A DNA stretch of 36,420 bases from the NCBI GenBank assembly GCA_964644845.1, contig CAZXXS010000034.1, forward strand, positions 1 through 36,420, read 5' to 3'. Both the position numbers and the translations under genes were made by a program. Under the pieces are notes generated by a model. The model saw only the letters and a list, made by a program, of their open reading frames with translations. It ran no database searches and was not told the origin of the DNA. The stretch's first letter is position 1, and each line of letters starts with the position of its first letter. Positions 1 through 8,573 of this stretch are shown in pieces. The DNA is from Geothermovivens sp964644845. GTDB taxonomy: Bacteria > Zhuqueibacterota > Zhuqueibacteria > Oleimicrobiales > Geothermoviventaceae.

Positions 1-768
1 GAACTCATCGAGAAGCCTGAGCGCCGTGCTGAATGTGCGGCCGCACTTGCGCTGAACTTCTTTAATTCGCCACAGCCAGGCCACGTCAATGTGCGAGTGG
101 CCCACGGCGAGTACCTCGCCAGACACCGAGCTGTGCAGCCCCAACAACCCTTCGCGCAAGGCTTCTTCAGCACGACGCAGGCTTGTGTACCAACGTTCGC
201 TGCCAGGTCGGCGTGGGTCAATCTGGGCCAGAGCTGATCGAAGCACACGGCCCAGCTGGAGGCGTGTTTCGTCGTCTTCCGGGAAGAACTCCAGAACGTC
301 CCGGAGGTTGCGAAGCATCCGCAGGATGCGCTCGGCCACGGTGTCCACCAGCCGAAGTTCGGCTGAACGAAACAACGTTTTCTCAGGCCCCGGTCCGCTG
401 TACGCCTCCACCGCCACGAGTGCACTGGTGCGGTCGGGAAGTGGGATGTCCCGGTGGTGCACGTCGGTGCCGTGGTAAGGTTCACCGTCCAGAAAGACGA
501 GCCCCTCCCCGACGTCCAGATGAAGGATGAGCGTCTCTCCGGCACCTGGCTTGGGCAAGGACAGTCTGGCGAAAAACCAGTTCGTGACACCGACACCGCC
601 CCAGAGGAACGGTACGCGCCTGGTGGGCAAATCTTGGAAAGCAACATCCCGTACGCTTGTGGGCTCCAGTTCCCCCTCGAACACGTGCCATGCGGTCACC
701 GGAATAACCTGGCGCGCGGCGGTTCGTTCGAGCTCGTAGATCAGTCGAGGAAGTTTGTCAAGATTCAT
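1..768 (-). CDS. GH38 alpha-mannosidase, N-terminal part (cut by left edge)
   Basis: The frame stays open for 256 codons from an ATG at 768 to the window edge, so only the N-terminal part is present. GH38 enzymes are zinc-dependent retaining alpha-mannosidases that cleave alpha-mannosides from glycans or oligosaccharides. Residues 1 to about 215 resemble the N-terminal beta-rich domain of bacterial GH38 proteins. At residues 223-233 the GHSHIDVAWLW motif marks the start of the catalytic barrel; H226 and D228 would be zinc ligands. The catalytic Asp nucleophile and the C-terminal beta domains lie outside the window. An AGGACA sequence precedes the ATG. No signal peptide is visible, which suggests a cytoplasmic enzyme acting on imported oligosaccharides (inference). 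The next gene upstream is a dehydrogenase on the same strand, 136 bp away. Confidence 0.88.
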   Translation of the reverse strand, partial: MNLDKLPRLIYELERTAARQVIPVTAWHVFEGELEPTSVRDVAFQDLPTRRVPFLWGGVGVTNWFFARLSLPKPGAGETLILHLDVGEGLVFLDGEPYHGTDVHHRDIPLPDRTSALVAVEAYSGPGPEKTLFRSAELRLVDTVAERILRMLRNLRDVLEFFPEDDETRLQLGRVLRSALAQIDPRRPGSERWYTSLRRAEEALREGLLGLHSSVSGEVLAVGHSHIDVAWLWRIKEVQRKCGRTFSTALRLLDEF

Positions 769-904
769 CGGTTGGTGTCCTGAACGTTGGTCCTGGGAAA
801 GCACAAAAGTCTGTGGCCGTCATCCGGCGCGGGATCCCGGCGGCTGGCACGGTGCCCTCTGCGCCCGCTCCCGGTGCTGTGAAACCACGCACTGCAGCCA
901 TTCA

Positions 905-1912
905 TTAGCTCAGGAAGGCGTAAGGCACGCCCAGGTCGATTACACTGCGTAGACCAGGAGTGCTGTGCAGGACGCGTGGGATTGCGTTCACCAGATTCGC
1001 TACCGTGGCAGTGTCGCCGAAAATTCCGCCTGGCAACACAGCGTGAATCGGCGGGTTGCCCTCGATGATGACTTCATCCTTCGGTTCTTTGGCACCAACG
1101 TACATTCTGAGGTCGAGGGTGAGCACCTCGTCGCCGTCCACGTAGCCGCGGCAAATGTGTTTGATGCCAGCCACCTGCCCGGCTTCGACCGTCAGGTACG
1201 GGGTTTTCACCTGTTCCTCGGCGACCACAGGGTCGATGGTTTCTTTCAGCTGACTCAGTTTCCAACCCAGGGTGTCGGCAATGGCTACCAGCGACTCCAC
1301 CAGCCCGATGTGGCCCAGCTGTCCAAGTTCGACGGCAGCTCGGAAATCCTCCGGTGTCAAGCCTGCGCCGATTTTCTTCTGGAGCGGCAACCGGCGCTTC
1401 GAAGCGTCCACCACGCGCGTCACGAAGATTTTGTTCACCTCCAGGCACTGGCTCGTCAGGGCGATCGGCAGCGTGTCCATCACAAAACCGGGGTTCACAC
1501 CGGTACCCAGGACGACCACGCTGTGTTTCTGGGCGAGAAGATCGAGCTTTTCCGCCAGCTCCGGATGACGGTAGTGTGGCCAGTAGAGTTCTTCCGTGGA
1601 CGAGATCACGTGTGCCCCGGCTTCGACGCACAGTGAGATCTGGTCGAACACTTTAGGCACAAACGACTGCGTGGTGTGAAGCACAACGTCGGGTTTGGTC
1701 TCTTCCAGAACGCTTTCGGCGTCCCGTCTGACCTTGATGCCTCGCTTGTTGTCGAGCTTCAGGATGTCGCCGATGTCTTTTCCCACCTTCTCCGGGTCAA
1801 CGTCGATGACGCCGGTGAGCATCAGGCTGTCTCGCTTTAACACCGCACGTACACAAGCCTGTCCGATGGGCCCGAAGCCGTACTGGACAACCTTGATCTT
1901 GCCTTGTTCCAT
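905..1912 (-). CDS. NAD(P)-dependent dehydrogenase, 2,4-diaminopentanoate dehydrogenase / dihydrodipicolinate-reductase-like
   Basis: This 335-residue protein has an N-terminal Rossmann fold with the dinucleotide motif YGFGPIG at residues 11-17. The C-terminal half resembles 2,4-diaminopentanoate dehydrogenase (ornithine fermentation) more than DapB. DapB is about 270 residues long and has a distinct catalytic His motif that I do not find here. Family members oxidatively deaminate diaminopentanoate or reduce related imines. The substrate here is not set by the sequence, and no ornithine or lysine aminomutase genes are adjacent. The start is supported by AAAGGAGTG seven bases upstream of the ATG. 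The stop is TAA at 905-907. It lies between the GH38 gene and trmH on the same strand, but spacers of about 140-150 bp suggest separate transcription. The family is fairly certain, the reaction is not. Confidence 0.8.
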   Translation of the reverse strand: MEQGKIKVVQYGFGPIGQACVRAVLKRDSLMLTGVIDVDPEKVGKDIGDILKLDNKRGIKVRRDAESVLEETKPDVVLHTTQSFVPKVFDQISLCVEAGAHVISSTEELYWPHYRHPELAEKLDLLAQKHSVVVLGTGVNPGFVMDTLPIALTSQCLEVNKIFVTRVVDASKRRLPLQKKIGAGLTPEDFRAAVELGQLGHIGLVESLVAIADTLGWKLSQLKETIDPVVAEEQVKTPYLTVEAGQVAGIKHICRGYVDGDEVLTLDLRMYVGAKEPKDEVIIEGNPPIHAVLPGGIFGDTATVANLVNAIPRVLHSTPGLRSVIDLGVPYAFLS

Positions 1913-1977
1913 CCCTTCACTCCTTTGTTTGGCCCCTTACCAGCGGGAATGCTCTGCTTGTTGAAAGAACCCCAAAA

Positions 1978-2040
1978 CTCGGGGAATGTGGATCTCGGCT
2001 CACGCGACGCACGTTTTCTTCCTCTCGCGAATTCCCCGAG
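1978..2040. repeat. Inverted repeat, 10-bp arms, between trmH and the dehydrogenase gene
   Basis: The arms CTCGGGGAAT (1978-1987) and ATTCCCCGAG (2031-2040) are exact reverse complements 43 bases apart. They lie in the 150-bp spacer downstream of trmH and upstream of the dehydrogenase, both on the minus strand. Read on the minus strand, the second arm is followed by TTTTG. It could be a terminator for trmH with a large loop or a two-site operator for the dehydrogenase. A small ACAC-TTCG-GTGT hairpin followed by TTTCT lies just before it (about 2048-2059). Confidence 0.4.
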
Positions 2041-2062
2041 CGCGAGAAACACCGAAGTGTGC

Positions 2063-2602
2063 TCAGTCGCGCTGTTTCTGTTCAGCTAACCAGCGTTGGA
2101 GCGCAGCGTAAGCGGCAATCCCAAAAGCCACCGACACATTCAACGACGTCTTTGCCCCGTACATGGGGATGGAAATCGCCAGGTCCGCAAGAGGAAGCAC
2201 ATTTTCCGACACGCCGTACCACTCGTGCCCGACAACCAAAGCGAGCGGGAATTGGAAACGGGCGTCCCACAGGTCGACACTTTCGTCCGTTTGTTCCAGG
2301 ATGGCGATCTGAAAGCCCCGGCTCTTGAGCGCCCGAACAGCTTCTTCTGTGGACTCGCGGTAGCGCCACGGGACACTTTCCTCGGCACCCAGCGCCGTCT
2401 TGCGGATGTCCGGCCGCGGGGGTCGGGCAGTCATGCCGCAGAGCACCAGCTCCTGGAGACGAACAGCGTCAGCGGTTCGGAAGATTGCTCCCACATTGTA
2501 GACACTCCGGATGTTGTCCAGCACACCGACGATCGGGTGCCTCGGACGGTCGGCGTGGTGTGCCTGTTCCTGAAGCTGTTCTTCCAGCGACTTCTTGCGC
2601 AC
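2063..2602 (-). CDS. TrmH/SpoU-family RNA 2'-O-methyltransferase
   Basis: This 179-residue SPOUT-fold enzyme would transfer a methyl group from S-adenosylmethionine to a ribose 2'-OH in tRNA or rRNA. All three SpoU motifs are visible: NIRSVYNVGAIFRTAD near the N-terminus, VVGHEWYGVS in the middle, and SIPMYGAKTSLNVSVAFG near the C-terminus. The last two form the knotted AdoMet site. I start it at the GTG at 2602, two bases after the stop of the upstream membrane-protein gene. The open frame continues upstream only as overlap with that gene and has no family similarity there. The spacing implies translational coupling. There is no extra N-terminal substrate-binding domain, so it is of the small TrmH/TrmL size class. 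The target nucleotide cannot be told from sequence. Confidence 0.87.
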   Translation of the reverse strand: MRKKSLEEQLQEQAHHADRPRHPIVGVLDNIRSVYNVGAIFRTADAVRLQELVLCGMTARPPRPDIRKTALGAEESVPWRYRESTEEAVRALKSRGFQIAILEQTDESVDLWDARFQFPLALVVGHEWYGVSENVLPLADLAISIPMYGAKTSLNVSVAFGIAAYAALQRWLAEQKQRD

Positions 2603-2604
2603 GT

Positions 2605-3510
2605 TCAGGCGAGTAGTTCTGTGGGTTCCATCGGCTCCACTTGGGGGAGCTCGGAATTCACGTACATGGCCTGGCTGCCGTAGTAGAGCAATTTGATCCC
2701 CACTTTGGTGAGGATGAAGAGCTGCTGCCACACGAACAGGAGCAAAACGAAGAAGCCGTTTGGAGAGTCGAGCAGAGAAGCACCGGTGTTGTAGAGAAAA
2801 ATCGCGAGCCCAGCGCATGCCGTTATCAGGTAGTACAGAGCCAGTGTACGCCAGAAATGGCCGTCGGTGAAGATGAATCCCACGGCCTGGCGCAGTGCAA
2901 CTCGGGCCCGGGGCTCATCGTAGCGTACTGTCAGGATCTTTGCGTAGTCGAAGATTTGGTTTACGAAGAGAACGAGGAGCAAGAGAAGAAGTAAGCCGCC
3001 GACGCGCCCGGCGAAGTGACCACTCTCCGCTGCCACGATCTGACCGAGCGCTGAAAAGCCACGACTTAGCAGAAAAGCGACCAGAACCGCCAGCGCGTAG
3101 CCCACCAGTGAGAGCAAGAGAAGACGGAAGAAACGAGCAAAGTAGCTGGCCGCGTCGGAAAGAACGTCGCTCCAGGTGCTGGTGCGTCGCAAGGTTAGGC
3201 TGGACACGGCACCGCCCAGAAGAAACGTGTTCAGGAACACTGTGATGAGCATGGCAGCGCCAACACCGGCGAGCAAGGCGGACACCAGCCCTGGGCGTTC
3301 ACGCGAAAAGTCAACCAGAAACGCCACATTCACAAAACGCGCCACCTCTTCGCTTACAAGGCTGTGGCCAATCACCTGTTGCAAGGCTTTCCTGACCGGC
3401 ACCGTCAAAATGTAGGCCAGCAAGAGATTGGGTACGTAGAAGAGCAACAGGAGTTTCTTGTGGTGGAAGACCTGTCGGACACCGGCGCCAAATACCTTCC
3501 ACACTTTCAT
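2605..3510 (-). CDS. Multi-pass membrane protein of unknown function
   Basis: This 301-residue protein is strongly hydrophobic, with about six membrane segments: roughly residues 18-38, 78-102, 128-150, 168-188, 222-242 and 252-275. It has a short basic N-terminus (MKVWKVFGAGVRQVFHHKK) and an acidic, proline-containing C-terminal tail. I recognise no catalytic or transport motif. The layout resembles generic DUF4013-like or glycerophosphoryl-diester-type membrane proteins of unknown role, but I cannot assign a family. A good Shine-Dalgarno sequence (CGGAGGTCAAAGA) precedes the ATG at 3510. It is followed two bases later by trmH, so the two probably share a transcript. The link to RNA methylation may be only positional. 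Confidence 0.8.
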   Translation of the reverse strand: MKVWKVFGAGVRQVFHHKKLLLLFYVPNLLLAYILTVPVRKALQQVIGHSLVSEEVARFVNVAFLVDFSRERPGLVSALLAGVGAAMLITVFLNTFLLGGAVSSLTLRRTSTWSDVLSDAASYFARFFRLLLLSLVGYALAVLVAFLLSRGFSALGQIVAAESGHFAGRVGGLLLLLLLVLFVNQIFDYAKILTVRYDEPRARVALRQAVGFIFTDGHFWRTLALYYLITACAGLAIFLYNTGASLLDSPNGFFVLLLFVWQQLFILTKVGIKLLYYGSQAMYVNSELPQVEPMEPTELLA

Positions 3511-3684
3511 TCTTTGACCTCCGTGGTCGACGATTTCACGTTTCGTCGAAACTCGTCACCTCGTGCTCCTGGACTGACCGCCGACTGGGGGAGTGTGGCT
3601 TTGCTGGAAAGCGTGCCTCAGCAGCTCCGAGGGACGACGTGTTCTGTGAAAAACATCCGCGCTGTTTCACGGCGTGATTGAGAT

Positions 3685-5655
3685 TTACGAAATAAAACTG
3701 GCCAGATGAAGAAGACTCTGTACCCAGAAGAGCCAGCGCAACGTCAGCTTTCGCACACCGCTGGTCCGTGGCCGAACCGTCTTGCTGTTGTTGATGAAAT
3801 TCAAGTCCATTTGTACACGCTTGTCCGGATCGATCACGGCGTAGTCCAGACGTGCGCGGTGCCTGACGCGGAACTTGTGCCACGTTTCCTGGCCGTCCCA
3901 GCTCAGCCAGAGGCTGTCAGCATCTTCGAAGCGGAGGAGCACCTGGACAGGGAACTTGAAGTTGCCCACACGACGAAGAAGAACCTCTGCCCAGTACGCG
4001 GTAGTGTCCGTTGCTGACGAGTCGACGCGTACGGAATCCGACGTTGTGTCTGTGGCTGTGCTGTCGAAATCGACGCCGATGGGGGCGTGATCTTTCCACA
4101 CAGTTACACTTGCCACGGCGTAGTCCAGATAGCCTGGCTCGTTCAAAACTTGGCTGTAGAAGGTATCCAGGGAGTCTGTTCCCGTCACGTCTCGAACCAC
4201 GGCCAGGAAGTCCTGTGTGTGCGGGTGTTTGAACTTCCACCGTTCGAAGTAGGTGTGCATGACGTCGAGCCACCGCTCTTTCCCGAACCAGCGCTCCAGA
4301 GTGGTAAGAAAGAGCACAGCTTTTGAGTAGACGTTGCGGCCGTAACTGCGGTTACTCACGTAGTCCCACGCGTTCTGCTTCATCGGATCGTAAGGCGGTA
4401 TGCTCTGGACCTGAATTCGCTGAAGCTCCAGGTCGCTCACTTTGATGCCAAGCAGGTCGACCAAATTGCCGACTGGTCCCAACCATTTTTCGAAAGTGCG
4501 TGTCTCGGAATACGTGTTCAGTCCTTCGTCGAGCCAGGCTTCTTCAAACTCGTTGTTGGCAACCATCCCGTACCAGTACTGATGCCCAAACTCGTGAATG
4601 ACCACATTTTCGATGAATCGAAGACCTCGAGGCATGTAGGGACCGAAAAGGAGCCCGGCTGTGATCAGAGTGGGGTACTCCATGCCGGCAGCGCGGCCTT
4701 TCGCGTCAACGATCGTCAACACGGGGTAGGGGTAAGGGCCGTACCAGTTGTGGTAGTACCGCATGGCCGTTTTTACGGCAGCCAGGTGGCGGCTGGCAAA
4801 GCGTTCGTGACCTCTGAGCATCAGGAGGCGGATGCGGGTGTTGTAGAGGCTGTCTGTGAACACCACGTAATCGGGACTGGCAGTCCAGGCGAAATCGTGC
4901 ACATCTTCGGCGTGGTACGTGAGAACCTTGGCTGTGTCGGAAAGGCTCTGTTCGACCACACGCTGGCCCGTAGCGCCGACCACAAAACGCTTTGGTACCG
5001 TGATGCGCACGTTGTAGACGCCGAAATCGGCGTAGAATTCCGAATTCCTGTGGAATTGGTGACAGTTCCAGCCGTGGTCCTCCAGAACGCCGAGTTTCGG
5101 GAACCATTGCCCCGCGAAAAAGAAGTCGTTTTTCTCCCAGCCAGTCCGTGCGAGAATCTTGGGAAGCTTAGTGCGGAAAGCGACGTGCAGGACGATGCTT
5201 TCGCCGGGCCGAACAGGCTGAGGCAGCGAAACCTCCAGGACGGTGCGGTCCAGCGGGTTGCCGTCATCGGGTTGAATGAAGTGACTGGTCGGCAGCAGGT
5301 CCGCGTCGCCGAGAAGGAGCGTGTCGATCTCAACCCAGCCCCAATCCTCTGGATCCCGTTTGCGGTAGCGTGACCTGGCGGAGAGCTCTCGCATGAAGGT
5401 ACTTTCAGAGTTTCGAAAAGCGTTCATGTACAGGTGAAACTGGAGTGTGGAGGTGGGGCTGTTGGTGGCGTTGCGCCAGCGGATAATTTCACGGGCGGTG
5501 AGCAGCTTCGCTTCTGGGTCAAGCTTGACGTCGATGTCGTAGTTGGCGATTCTGGGGCTGAGAGGCGGGTCAAACCACACTGTTGCAGGGGATTGCGCGA
5601 GAACAGGTGCCAGAGGCAGGAAAAGCCACAACAGTGCAACACGGGTACGCTTCAT
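3685..5655 (-). CDS. Secreted M1-family zinc metallopeptidase
   Basis: This 656-residue protein has a signal peptide (MKRTRVALLWLFLPLAPVLA, cut before QSP). The gluzincin zinc site is complete: HEFGH at 354-358 and the third ligand E377, giving HEXXH-x18-E. The upstream GMEYPTLIT segment corresponds to the M1 GxMEN exopeptidase loop in the GMEY form common in secreted FCB-type M1 peptidases. Residues 22 to about 230 form the N-terminal beta domain. A beta-rich C-terminal part with Ser/Thr/Asp-rich linkers follows the catalytic domain. The start at 5655 is chosen because GGGAGGAGG lies just upstream and the signal peptide begins there; the 50 codons farther upstream are not signal-like. It probably trims peptides in the periplasm or outside the cell. 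It ends with a short hydrophobic aromatic tail (LTLRWLFWVQSLLHLASF) that could contact a membrane. It is an isolated gene. Confidence 0.92.
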   Translation of the reverse strand: MKRTRVALLWLFLPLAPVLAQSPATVWFDPPLSPRIANYDIDVKLDPEAKLLTAREIIRWRNATNSPTSTLQFHLYMNAFRNSESTFMRELSARSRYRKRDPEDWGWVEIDTLLLGDADLLPTSHFIQPDDGNPLDRTVLEVSLPQPVRPGESIVLHVAFRTKLPKILARTGWEKNDFFFAGQWFPKLGVLEDHGWNCHQFHRNSEFYADFGVYNVRITVPKRFVVGATGQRVVEQSLSDTAKVLTYHAEDVHDFAWTASPDYVVFTDSLYNTRIRLLMLRGHERFASRHLAAVKTAMRYYHNWYGPYPYPVLTIVDAKGRAAGMEYPTLITAGLLFGPYMPRGLRFIENVVIHEFGHQYWYGMVANNEFEEAWLDEGLNTYSETRTFEKWLGPVGNLVDLLGIKVSDLELQRIQVQSIPPYDPMKQNAWDYVSNRSYGRNVYSKAVLFLTTLERWFGKERWLDVMHTYFERWKFKHPHTQDFLAVVRDVTGTDSLDTFYSQVLNEPGYLDYAVASVTVWKDHAPIGVDFDSTATDTTSDSVRVDSSATDTTAYWAEVLLRRVGNFKFPVQVLLRFEDADSLWLSWDGQETWHKFRVRHRARLDYAVIDPDKRVQMDLNFINNSKTVRPRTSGVRKLTLRWLFWVQSLLHLASFIS

Positions 5656-6494
5656 GAAAAACCTCCTCCCGTGAATCGCGGCTTGCTTGGACAGGATTTC
5701 ATCCGTTGGCGTCGGATCAATTCCACGGCACCAGGTTGTCGGTGACCTCCTCTTGTGTTTCACCCGTTTTGGAGGACGCTTCTCCGCTGGGGTTTGAGGA
5801 CTCAATCCTCAGTCAGAAGAGGTCCGTGGCAGTACATCCGGAAGGATCTGGAACCGCGAATTCGCATTTCTGAACAAAGTCTCTGGTCCGATCGGACCCC
5901 AGGACGGCTCGTGTGCCGAGGGAGATTGTCAGGGGCCCAGGCCGCTTGCTGTGGACCAGGCTTGCGGTTCGTTGGTGCGACCAGGATCCGTTTCAGCCCG
6001 TAGGGCTAACTTCGAGTCGCTCCGAAAGTTAAGAGATTGTGGGAGAAAATCAAAAGGCAAAGTGGTCAGGGATTGCGTATTTTTCTCGCTGAGGTACCCC
6101 AAGACCGGAAATTTGTGTTTAGCGTTCTCAGACCTTGAGGAACACCATTCGGAAGCCACAAGAGGCCGGTTGGAAAGCGCCCTGCAGCTGACTTCCCGCA
6201 GGCTGCCTGGGAGCGACAAAGCTGCACTGACTGTGGAACCAGGGGAGACCGGGGGCCAAAACCGCGGGGTTGGGCAAGCTTAACCGGCGCGGGAACGGGT
6301 GATGTTGCAGGTGAAACGCTGTCTTCGTCAAAGGGAACCCGGGGACGGGAGCGGGCATTTTCACTTACGCTGCGTGACCTGTACGTGCCGACAGGCTGAG
6401 CGACTTGCCAGTCAGGGCTGTACGCCCGACAGGCCGAATGGACAGCGGCTGGTCAACCGGAGAAGGGAAGAGCCAATCTGGGCAGGAGGGCAGC
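5656..6494. other. Intergenic region between divergent M1 peptidase and rtcA
   Basis: This 839-bp spacer separates two divergently transcribed genes and must hold both promoters. I see no convincing coding frame, tRNA or known riboswitch. A perfect 14-bp palindrome lies at 5885-5898. A weak minus-strand promoter-like pair (TTGATT, 16 bp, TAACTT) lies around 6020-6050. The short frames in it lack ribosome-binding sites and family-like sequence. Confidence 0.6.
5885..5898. repeat. 14-bp perfect palindrome (possible operator)
   Basis: GGTCCGATCGGACC is fully self-complementary and lies in the divergent spacer about 230 bp upstream of the M1 peptidase start. A dimeric regulator could bind it. 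About two 14-bp palindromes are expected by chance in 36 kb, so position is the only support. Confidence 0.3.
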
Positions 6495-7544
6495 ATGATC
6501 GAAATCGACGGTGCTCAGGGCGAAGGTGGTGGTCAAATTCTCCGCAGTGCCCTGGCGCTTTCGATTCTCACGCGAACCCCATTCCGAATCGTCAACATTC
6601 GGGCCAAGCGTGCAAATCCGGGACTTCAAGCCCAACATCTACAGGCTGTGAAGGCAGCGGCGCGCATCTCGCACGCCGAAGTAGAAGGGGCTGCTCTTCG
6701 TTCCACTCAGCTGGTGTTCAAACCACGCGGCAAAGAACCTGGGCGCTACACGTTTGACATCGGCACAGCGGGTTCTACGCTGCTGGTTGTGCAAACGGTG
6801 TATCTGCCCTTGGCGGCTGTGCACGGGCACTCGGTTGTAACGGCAATCGGTGGCACGCACGTGCCCTGGAGCCCCTGTTTTCACTACCTCAAGTGGGTGT
6901 GGTGTCCTTTTCTCAGTGACATGGGCTTCCGCTGTGACCTGAGGCTGGAAAGAGCGGGGTTCTACCCGAGAGGCGGGGGGCGTGTTGTCTTCGAGGAAGA
7001 CGGAATCGAGCGCATTGAGCCGCTGAGGCTGACGGAGCGCGGCCAACTGGTGAGGCTTTGGGGGTTCTCCGCTGTGGCCAACCTTCCGTTGAGCATCGCT
7101 GAACGCCAGAGAAATCAAGCTCTCCGCAGGCTGGAACGCGAGGGATACTGCGCCAAAGTGGAGATCGGTGAGTTGCGAGCTGTGTCTCCGGGAACGGTTG
7201 TCGTTCTTGTGGCAGAATTCGAGAACACTCGAGCGGCGTACGTCGGACTGGGTGCTCGGGGCAAACCGGCCGAGCGAGTGGCGGACGAAGCGGTGGACGG
7301 CCTTCTTGGCTTTCTGGCCAGCGATGCCACGGTGGACGAGTACCAGGCCGACCAGCTGCTCCTGCCCCTTGCGGTAGCAGAGGAGCCGTCCTACTACCGG
7401 ACTCCGCGCGTTACAAACCATCTGTTGACAAACGCAGAGGTGGTGCGTCGTTTCTTGCCGGCGAAGATCGAGGTGAGCGGTGAGCCGGGCTCTGGAGGGG
7501 ATGTTGTCATCCGGCCCGGATCGAGACTACGCGACTACGTGTGA
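6495..7544 (+). CDS. rtcA: RNA 3'-terminal phosphate cyclase RtcA
   Basis: This 349-residue protein matches the usual RtcA length of about 340. RtcA uses ATP to convert a 3'-phosphate RNA end to a 2',3'-cyclic phosphate through a covalent His-AMP intermediate. The N-terminal signature IEIDGAQGEGGGQILRSALA is typical, as is GTAGSTLLVVQT. The nucleotidylated histidine falls at H309 in the segment VTNHLLTN, the same number as in E. coli. The ATG at 6495 has GGCAGGAGGG directly upstream; an in-frame ATG 90 bases earlier has no such site and no family similarity. The mscS gene follows after 13 bp, so they share a transcript. No rtcB ligase or rtcR regulator gene is present in the window, so its repair or processing partner is unknown. 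Confidence 0.95.
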   Translation: MIEIDGAQGEGGGQILRSALALSILTRTPFRIVNIRAKRANPGLQAQHLQAVKAAARISHAEVEGAALRSTQLVFKPRGKEPGRYTFDIGTAGSTLLVVQTVYLPLAAVHGHSVVTAIGGTHVPWSPCFHYLKWVWCPFLSDMGFRCDLRLERAGFYPRGGGRVVFEEDGIERIEPLRLTERGQLVRLWGFSAVANLPLSIAERQRNQALRRLEREGYCAKVEIGELRAVSPGTVVVLVAEFENTRAAYVGLGARGKPAERVADEAVDGLLGFLASDATVDEYQADQLLLPLAVAEEPSYYRTPRVTNHLLTNAEVVRRFLPAKIEVSGEPGSGGDVVIRPGSRLRDYV

Positions 7545-7557
7545 GGGAGGGTTGAGC

Positions 7558-8415
7558 GTGAAAGGTGTGGACGCAACGATTTGGTCAGCGGTCTGGTTGC
7601 ACTTCGTGAAAATCGTGCTCATTTTGGCGCTGGGCGTCGCGGCGATCAAGCTGATCGGTGTTTCGATCGGCAGGCTTGAGAGGCGTTTGTTGGGACGACC
7701 TGGCTGGGAGGTGGACGACCGCATCCAGCGCGCGAGAACGATCACCCGCCTTTTGCAGAGCGTGGCGCAGTTCACGGCGGTTGTGGTCGTCCTGATGATG
7801 GTCCTCAGCGAGCTGGAGATCAACATTGGCCCGGTGCTGGCGGGCCTCGGCGTGGTTGGTTTGGCACTTGGTTTCGGTACCCAAACGCTTGTGAAAGACG
7901 CCGTCAGCGGCCTGTTTGTGCTGGTGGAGGATCAGTTCGGCGTCGGGGACGTGGTGAAGGTTGGTGGAGTTCTGGGACGTGTGGTGAAGGTGACGCTCCG
8001 GACCACCCACCTGAGGGACGAGGAAGGCGCGCTGCACGTCATCCCGAACGGTTCGCTTGGTGTTGTGACCAACTACACGCGGGAGTGGTCGCGCGCCGCA
8101 GTGGAAGTTGTGGTGCCGGCGAGGATTTCGGTGGAAAACGTCGTGGACGTTTTGCGAGAAGCAGGCGACACCGTGAAAAACCGGACCAGTGACGTGCTCG
8201 CTGAGCCCGACGTTGTCGCGGTTTTGCGGAGGGGACAAACGTCCCCGGTTCTGCGGCTGTCTTTGAGAACAGCACCTGGCAGGCAGTGGAAGGTTGCCAC
8301 AGAGCTTCACCGCCGTGTTCGTGCGGGCTTGAAGGAGAGAAATCTGGAGGCGCAGGTTTCGGTTGTGAGTCCTTCGTTCTCTTTGGACGAGCTTTCTCGC
8401 CTGGAAGGCGAGTGA
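7558..8415 (+). CDS. mscS: Small-conductance mechanosensitive channel, MscS family
   Basis: This 285-residue membrane protein has three predicted helices: about residues 10-36, 66-86 and 91-125. The third is the glycine- and alanine-rich pore helix GLGVVGLALGFGTQTLVKD, followed by VEDQFGVGDVVKVGG, which opens the beta domain of MscS. An alpha/beta C-terminal domain follows. It would open under membrane tension to release osmolytes during hypo-osmotic shock. I chose the GTG at 7558 because GAGGGAGGG sits seven bases upstream; a longer frame starting at 7480 overlaps rtcA and is unlikely. It is the short, E. coli MscS-like type with no extra sensor domains. It lies 13 bp after rtcA and is probably co-transcribed, though no functional link is evident. 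Confidence 0.92.
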   Translation: MKGVDATIWSAVWLHFVKIVLILALGVAAIKLIGVSIGRLERRLLGRPGWEVDDRIQRARTITRLLQSVAQFTAVVVVLMMVLSELEINIGPVLAGLGVVGLALGFGTQTLVKDAVSGLFVLVEDQFGVGDVVKVGGVLGRVVKVTLRTTHLRDEEGALHVIPNGSLGVVTNYTREWSRAAVEVVVPARISVENVVDVLREAGDTVKNRTSDVLAEPDVVAVLRRGQTSPVLRLSLRTAPGRQWKVATELHRRVRAGLKERNLEAQVSVVSPSFSLDELSRLEGE

Positions 8416-8547
8416 GTAAAAATGCAAAGCTGATCTGCTTGGGGAACCAGTAGGGGCTCCACAGGGTGTCGACCGAAAGCCAAAGGCAAGCACCTTCTTC
8501 TGGGTCCGCCGTTTCGGGTTTGCAAGGGGAATCCGCCGGCAAACAGG

Positions 8548-8573
8548 GGTGTCCGCGCGGCTTTTGGGACACC
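8548..8573 (+). terminator. Possible terminator hairpin after mscS
   Basis: GGTGTCC (8548-8554) pairs with GGACACC (8567-8573) around a 12-base loop. A pyrimidine-rich stretch, TTTCTCTTC, follows six bases later. It lies about 130 bp beyond the mscS stop, so it is a weak candidate. Confidence 0.35.

Noticed and set aside
6310..6380. AAAGGGAACCCGGGGACGGG-like stretch upstream of rtcA, resembling parts of a cobalamin riboswitch
   Set aside because: The B12 box (GCCACTG) and the GGTGAAAATCC block are missing or out of order, and rtcA is not a B12 gene.
6639..7421. Minus-strand open frame of 260 codons opposite rtcA
   Set aside because: Antisense shadow of rtcA; composition is typical of reverse-frame reading and there is no ribosome-binding site.
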